Source of the DNA: an uncultured Flavobacteriales bacterium
GTDB lineage: Bacteria > Bacteroidota > Bacteroidia > Flavobacteriales_G > Salibacteraceae
DNA: 48,208 nucleotides
Reading direction: 5' to 3'
NCBI GenBank assembly: GCA_943788145.1
Contig: CALSPD010000023.1
Location: 1 to 48,208, forward strand
Shown here: positions 44,075-48,208 of the stretch, piece after piece
Layout: the number at the start of each line of letters is the position of its first letter
How positions within the stretch are numbered: position 1 is the stretch's first letter
Program-made: the position numbers and the translations under genes
The notes under the pieces: model-generated
Told to the model about the DNA's origin: nothing
The model's database searches: none
Seen by the model: the letters and a program-made list of their open reading frames with translations, nothing else

Positions 44075-45493
44075 ATGAAAAGAATTCCGCTATACGTTCA
44101 AGTCATTATCGCCTTAATTCTAGGCACCATATACGCGCTGTTGTCGGTTTTGAATGATTGGAATGAATTCACCCTCGATTTTATCGATCCGTTTGGGAAA
44201 ATATTCATTAATGTATTAAAGTTAATTGCGGTTCCCTTGGTGCTGTTTAGCATCATATCTGGAGTCTCTGCGCTAAAGGATATTCGTAAACTAGGGAAGA
44301 TTGGACTCAAGACTTTGGCACTATATCTTGGAACTACAATGATAGCTGTGACTGTTGGTTTAGTCGTGGTTAACATAATTGAGCCTGGTGATAAGGTTTC
44401 GGATCAAATCCGACTTGAAAACAGAATTGGTTATGAAGTTTGGGCGAAATCGAACGGTGTCGCAACGCCAAACGGTGAATGTTACTCATGTTTAGAAGAA
44501 AACGCGGACTTGTTAAAATCGGTTCAGGATAAATCTCAATTGGATGAACCTAATGAATGGGTAAAGGACAAGCTTGGAAAGGCTGAAAATGCGAAGAAAA
44601 CTAGGCCTATGCAGCCTTTAGTGGATGTTGTGCCTCACAATATTATAAAAGCCATGTTCGACATGGAAATGTTACAAGTCATCTTTTTCGCCATCTTTTT
44701 CGGTATCGTTTTGGTCATGTTGCCAGAGGAAAAAGCCAAACCTGTGGCCGATTTTATGGAAGGTTGCAATGAAGTATTTATCAAAATGGTGGATGTGGTC
44801 ATGAAGGCGATGCCATTCTTTGTTTTTTGTCTTCTGGCAGGTGCTATTGTAAGTGCCGCTGGCGATGACCCTTCGAAACTCGCTGATTTACTTACGTTTT
44901 TAGGGTGGTATTCACTTGCTGTTATTATAGGGCTGTTCTTTATGGCCGCTATTTTTTATCCGGGGCTCATTTCACTTTTTGTAAGAAACATGAGTTATGG
45001 CTTCTTTCTTAAAGGTATTAGTAGGGCTCAACTAACTGCATTTTCTACCTCTTCGTCCGTTGCAACTTTGCCAGTAACGCTTCAAGTTGTGGAAAACAAC
45101 CTCGGGGTTTCGAAGCGAACCACAAGTTTTGTCCTGCCTATTGGAGCAACGGTTAATATGGATGGAACAAGTCTCTATCAAGCTGTGGCAGTTGTCGCAC
45201 TAGCCCAATTCCATATGGTTGATTTAGATATTACGCAACAATTGACCATCGTGTTAACCGCAACTTTGGCATCCATAGGAGCAGCAGCGATTCCTAGTGC
45301 GGGCCTCGTACTTATGATTATAGTCCTTGAATCTGTTGGATTGAATCCAGCCTGGATTGCACTAATTTTTCCAGTCGACCGTATCCTTGATATGTGCCGT
45401 ACGGTAGTTAATGTAACTGGCGATGCAACTGTTTCAACTATTGTTGCGAGTTCTGAAGGAGAACTGAATGTTCCTTTGCACTCGAAAGATTAA
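44075..45493 (+). CDS. Dicarboxylate/amino acid:cation symporter (DAACS/SLC1 family)
   Basis: About 472 residues from the ATG at 44075; a GTG at 44051 would add eight. The SLC1-like fold is evident: IYALLSVLND, ISGVSALKDIRKLGKIG, then the hairpin serine motif FSTSSSVATLPVT, and NMDGTSLYQ in TM7, which binds sodium and substrate in GltPh and relatives, and the C-terminal DRILDMCRTVVNVTGDA with the Asp-Arg-x-Asn pattern of the substrate site. The loop between helices 3 and 4 is enlarged to about 70 residues and includes a CxxC (ECYSC). It imports glutamate, aspartate or C4-dicarboxylates with sodium or protons. Confidence 0.92.
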   Translation: MKRIPLYVQVIIALILGTIYALLSVLNDWNEFTLDFIDPFGKIFINVLKLIAVPLVLFSIISGVSALKDIRKLGKIGLKTLALYLGTTMIAVTVGLVVVNIIEPGDKVSDQIRLENRIGYEVWAKSNGVATPNGECYSCLEENADLLKSVQDKSQLDEPNEWVKDKLGKAENAKKTRPMQPLVDVVPHNIIKAMFDMEMLQVIFFAIFFGIVLVMLPEEKAKPVADFMEGCNEVFIKMVDVVMKAMPFFVFCLLAGAIVSAAGDDPSKLADLLTFLGWYSLAVIIGLFFMAAIFYPGLISLFVRNMSYGFFLKGISRAQLTAFSTSSSVATLPVTLQVVENNLGVSKRTTSFVLPIGATVNMDGTSLYQAVAVVALAQFHMVDLDITQQLTIVLTATLASIGAAAIPSAGLVLMIIVLESVGLNPAWIALIFPVDRILDMCRTVVNVTGDATVSTIVASSEGELNVPLHSKD

Positions 45494-45543
45494 CAAGTCA
45501 AAGTTGCTATAATAAGCCACCTTCGCGCTCCATTAAAGGTTGG

Positions 45544-46764
45544 ATGAAATCCGAACGAATTATACTTTACCTCCTGGCTGCCTCGCAGTTTACGCATATC
45601 ATGGACTTCATGATCATTATGCCACTTGGCGAAATGCTGATGAAGGAGCTGCACATCGGGTCTCAACAGTTTTCCTTCTTGGTGGCTTCTTATACGTTAA
45701 TGGCGGGTGTTTCGGGGCTTATAAGTGCATTTTTTATAGATAAGTTTGATCGTAAGACTTATTTCTTGTTCGCTTATGGAGGATTTTCCGTTGGAACTTT
45801 TTTCTGTGGATTTGCTGATACCTATCCTGAACTTATAACCGCTAGAATCTTTACAGGTGCTTTTGGCGGAGTCATAAGTAGCACGGTCATATCTATCGTT
45901 AGTGACGCAATTGCTGCCGAGCGCAGGGCGTGGGGGTTAGGTATTGTAATGACTGCATTTTCGATGGCTTCTGCTTTTGGATTACCAATAGGGTTGTTTT
46001 TCGCTTTTAACTATGGTTGGAACCTTCCCTTTATTGCCATAGGAACGGTGAGTTTGTTGAACGCGGTGGCCGTTTATTTTACACTTCCTCCCGTGGTTTC
46101 GCACCTGGATGGTAAGGGAAAAGGATCCAATTCATGGGAATTCATCAAAAAGATACCATCACATACGAATCAATGGATGGCGCTCACATATACCATGCTT
46201 CTCATGTTTGGTCATTTTGCAGTTATCCCTTTTATTACACCATATCTCGTTCAAAATGTGGGTTTTGAACGAGATCAAATCACCTTTGTGTACTTAGTTG
46301 GAGGCCTGGCAACCATGTTTTCAAATCCTCGTATTGGCAAATGGGCGGATAAGACAAGTCGATATCGAGTGTTCAACATTGTGGCCGTATTATCGATTAT
46401 TCCGATCTTATTATTGACTAATTTACCCGTTGTTCCTGTTTGGGTTGCCCTCTTGATAACAGGTGCGTTTTTTGTGTTAGCAGGCGGTCGAATGGTGCCC
46501 TCGACAGCCATAATTACCTCCGTTATAAAGCCAAAGAATCGAGGCAGTTTCATGAGCTTGAATGCCTCAGTTCAAAATATGACAGCCGGAATTTCAAGCA
46601 TTGTAGCTGGAATATTAGTGACAATTCCACAAGGAGGAACTCATGTTTTTGGTTTCTGGAAGGTTGGAATTCTTGGCGCTGCTTTTACGTTAATTGCTAT
46701 TTGGATGATGGGTAAAATTCGCGGATTTGATGTTTCGGAACGGTTGGACGCAGATAAAGAGTAG
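45544..46764 (+). CDS. MFS transporter (AraJ/drug-efflux-like)
   Basis: A 406-residue, 12-helix major facilitator. The opening ILYLLAASQFTHIMDFMIIMPLGEMLMKELHIGSQQFSFLVASYTLMAGVSGL contains the helix-1 DFMIIMPLG pattern of arabinose-efflux (AraJ) and related drug exporters. DKFDRKTYFLFAY is the motif A loop and RIFTGAFGGVISS is in helix 4. The cargo is not determinable. It follows the DAACS symporter by 50 bases on the same strand and may share its transcript; no regulator is nearby. Confidence 0.9.
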   Translation: MKSERIILYLLAASQFTHIMDFMIIMPLGEMLMKELHIGSQQFSFLVASYTLMAGVSGLISAFFIDKFDRKTYFLFAYGGFSVGTFFCGFADTYPELITARIFTGAFGGVISSTVISIVSDAIAAERRAWGLGIVMTAFSMASAFGLPIGLFFAFNYGWNLPFIAIGTVSLLNAVAVYFTLPPVVSHLDGKGKGSNSWEFIKKIPSHTNQWMALTYTMLLMFGHFAVIPFITPYLVQNVGFERDQITFVYLVGGLATMFSNPRIGKWADKTSRYRVFNIVAVLSIIPILLLTNLPVVPVWVALLITGAFFVLAGGRMVPSTAIITSVIKPKNRGSFMSLNASVQNMTAGISSIVAGILVTIPQGGTHVFGFWKVGILGAAFTLIAIWMMGKIRGFDVSERLDADKE

Positions 46765-46878
46765 CAATACAACACTTTAGTTATAAACGCTATTGGAGAT
46801 TTAGAATTTCCAGAAATGAAGTTTCAGGAATAATTTTCTCAGTCGTATCATGACTTTGTTTATTTTTCAGGTTGTTGT

Positions 46879-46919
46879 AAATGATAGATTTTGAAAAAAC
46901 AGTTTTGAATCTATCATTT
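46879..46919 (+). promoter_or_regulatory. Inverted repeat upstream of siaC
   Basis: Perfect 12-bp arms AAATGATAGATT (46879-46890) and AATCTATCATTT (46908-46919) around a 17-base loop. The repeat ends 16 bases before the chosen siaC start, so it would be in the promoter or 5' leader. There is no GC-rich stem or T-run, which argues against a terminator. Confidence 0.4.
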
Positions 46920-46935
46920 TAATAGTCAATTGGAT

Positions 46936-47226
46936 ATGGAATCATTTAGAATTGTAGGAAGCTCTCATACCTCCGAAATTAATTTCAACGGAGACACAGG
47001 TGTACTTGAAATTCGGGGAAGATCAATTCCTGCTAACCCAATCGAGTTTTACCAAAAAGTGTTGAAGTGGATAGAAAGTTACGGTGAATCGCCAAATTCG
47101 GAGACTAAAGTTGTGATTGGACTAGAGTATTTTAATACAAGTTCATCAAAAATTCTGATGGATATTTTTCGATCCTTTGAACGAATTCATAATTCTGGAA
47201 CTGATTCCCCCAGAACTTACCAGTAA
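46936..47226 (+). pseudogene. SiaC-family (DUF1987) regulatory phosphoprotein, 3' end removed by IS1595 element
   Basis: The first 88-89 residues are a typical SiaC domain: TGVLEIRGRSIPANPIEFYQ, then GLEYFNTSSSKILMDIF, the family's best-conserved motifs. Counted from the ATG at 46936, the threonine in YFNTSSSK is residue 68, the same position as the phosphorylated threonine of Pseudomonas SiaC. The family is normally about 125 residues with a C-terminal VNWYYEEDDE-like segment; here translation crosses into the insertion sequence at 47201 and stops after a few foreign residues at 47226. An alternative TTG start at 46930 would add two residues. SiaC is controlled by the SiaA phosphatase and SiaB kinase and regulates a diguanylate cyclase in Pseudomonas; no siaA or siaB is visible here. 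Confidence 0.85.
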
Positions 47227-48205
47227 GATTTAGCAACCGCCAGAGTAAGTCTATCGAAAATCCTTTCACCGAAACGTCTACGGTTGAGTTTGTAACAAAA
47301 CTCATTTAGATAGTTTTGCAAGTACTTCCCTTTTATCTTGTGGAATATACCCAGTAAAGTGCGTTTAGCGTTGCTTATAGCAATATGTACCCATTGCAAT
47401 GTTGTTTTGGTAGTGTTTGCATCCGATTTCTGTGTAATGTGCATCTCCACGTGCTTTGCAATGTCTACATAACTGGTGCTTTTATCTGAGAAGACGATGT
47501 TTTTCTGATTAAAGTTCTCTTTCACCAACTCAGTGAGAGTATCTGAGTTGTGGTCTTCAATAACCTTCATTTTGAAGTACCGGCACTGTCTCGAACGTAC
47601 ACCAGTTTCTATGTCTTCCAACGGGGTAGACTCTGCCATTACGGCCACCTGAGCCTGTCGTTGACTTCCCCTTCCTCGCTTGATCTTCACATGTTTTGAA
47701 GTGGCCTTTTCAAAGTAACCTTCATCAAATTCCACTGCACCATCCAACTGGTAGAGGGCATCGCGCTTTCCCATCGCATGGCGAATTTTATGCATCAGAC
47801 GCCATACTGTATCGTATTTTGGATGATCTAACTGACGTTGTAATTCCGATGCTGAGATACTCTTTTTACTGAAGGTCATAAAGGCCATGGCTAGATACCA
47901 GGTGCGCACGCTGACTTTCGAGCCTTCCATAATACTACCACTTTTCAATGTGGTGCGGAAGCCACATTCAATGCACTGCCATTGCCATTTGGCCCGAAGC
48001 CAATAATGGCGCTCACTCGAGCAGTGTTTACACTTAACACCTTCGGTTTCGCGCTGAGCACGAAAATGTTCTTTACAGCTTGTTTCTGTGGGAAATTGTT
48101 TGGTGAATTCTAAGATGTTCATCGGGCTTTCGTTTATTTAGAAGCACGAATCAACCATATCAGAATGTAATCTATTTACGTTGTGGTAATTTGCGGGGGA
48201 ATCAG
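47201..48205 (-). mobile_element. Complete IS1595-family (ISXO2-like) insertion sequence
   Basis: 1005 bp bounded by terminal inverted repeats: CTGATTCCCCCAGAACTTACC at the left (47201) and its counterpart at the right (reverse complement from 48205), 19 of 22 positions identical, the outer 11 perfect. One transposase gene on the minus strand fills it, its stop codon lying inside the left repeat. The 8-base left flank is TTCTGGAA, and the three visible right-flank bases are AAA, so no target duplication is apparent with these ends. Confidence 0.9.
47217..48122 (-). CDS. IS1595-family transposase (ISXO2-like)
   Basis: A 301-residue DDE-type transposase. The N-terminal zinc ribbon (CKHCSSERHYWLRAKWQWQCIECGF, four cysteines) is followed by TLKSGSIMEGSKVSVRTWYLAMAFM, a helical region, and the ISXO2-like catalytic domain: VEFDEGYFEKA (first acidic residue), IVFSDKSTSYVDIAKH (second), and HIAISNAKRTLLGIFHKIKGKYLQNYLNEFCYKLNRR (third-acid-position helix, where this family has Asn/His/Glu). 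Uninterrupted and full length, so the element could still be active. Confidence 0.93.
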   Translation of the reverse strand: MNILEFTKQFPTETSCKEHFRAQRETEGVKCKHCSSERHYWLRAKWQWQCIECGFRTTLKSGSIMEGSKVSVRTWYLAMAFMTFSKKSISASELQRQLDHPKYDTVWRLMHKIRHAMGKRDALYQLDGAVEFDEGYFEKATSKHVKIKRGRGSQRQAQVAVMAESTPLEDIETGVRSRQCRYFKMKVIEDHNSDTLTELVKENFNQKNIVFSDKSTSYVDIAKHVEMHITQKSDANTTKTTLQWVHIAISNAKRTLLGIFHKIKGKYLQNYLNEFCYKLNRRRFGERIFDRLTLAVAKSYW

Positions 48206-48208
48206 AAA

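Noticed and set aside
47193..48208. An 8-base target duplication around the IS1595 element
   Set aside because: The left flank is TTCTGGAA, and the three right-flank bases in the window are AAA; they do not match, and the window ends before more can be read.
1..48208. CRISPR array, tRNA or rRNA genes
   Set aside because: No regularly spaced repeats, no cloverleaf-like tRNA sequence and no rRNA-like conserved blocks were seen.

Overview
The window looks like a chromosomal stretch from a member of the Bacteroidota, probably of Flavobacteriales type. The reasons are: a protein with a C-terminal type IX secretion (T9SS) sorting domain, a TonB receptor with an N-terminal carboxypeptidase-regulatory-like domain, a 6S RNA of the flavobacterial kind directly behind zapA, TAnnTTTG-type -7 promoter boxes, and an absence of clear Shine-Dalgarno sequences. 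No rRNA, tRNA or CRISPR array was seen, and no gene-free stretch exceeds 300 bases.

Layout. 1-2505: the 3' end of a GH78 alpha-L-rhamnosidase facing a fucose-permease-type sugar transporter, which has an 11-bp inverted repeat upstream. 2617-9639 (minus strand): small exported or membrane proteins of unknown function, a quinone-oxidoreductase-like enzyme, a fatty acid desaturase overlapping a lipid A-type acyltransferase, a VOC protein, a DUF4442 hotdog protein, and a lipoprotein gene broken by an apparent one-base frameshift. 9700-15949 (minus): a complete tetR-hlyD-RND-tolC efflux operon with two copies of a TetR-type operator. 16009-20398: a lipoprotein with a good promoter, a GNAT acetyltransferase, and an AsmA-like protein with a TolA-like charged tail. 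20403-26768 (minus): M23 peptidase, regulatory-domain protein, TonB receptor, lipoprotein and lipB. 26915-29280 (plus): coiled-coil protein, zapA, 6S RNA and ribonuclease Y.

29291-42430 is a surface-polysaccharide locus. It encodes a UDP-sugar 4-epimerase, a Gfo/Idh/MocA dehydrogenase, a short NeuB-type synthase, a CMP-sugar synthetase fused to a KdsC-type phosphatase, a GT-B-like protein, a Wzx flippase, two Wzy/WaaL-type membrane proteins, a Wzz-like protein on the opposite strand, a GT2 enzyme, a DegT aminotransferase and a PglC/WcaJ-type initiating phosphosugar transferase. A strong bidirectional terminator closes it. The likely combined job is to make a nonulosonic-acid-containing lipid-linked repeat unit, flip it, polymerise it and attach it.

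42492-48208: a T9SS cargo protein, a dicarboxylate/glutamate-type symporter, an MFS transporter, and a siaC (DUF1987) gene cut by a complete IS1595-family insertion sequence whose right end is three bases from the window edge.

The best candidates for something new are the nonulosonate branch (a CMAS-like fused synthetase/phosphatase, a NeuB without the C-terminal SAF domain, and no NeuC, which together point to a 9-phosphate route such as KDN) and the adjacent unassigned GT-B-like protein.
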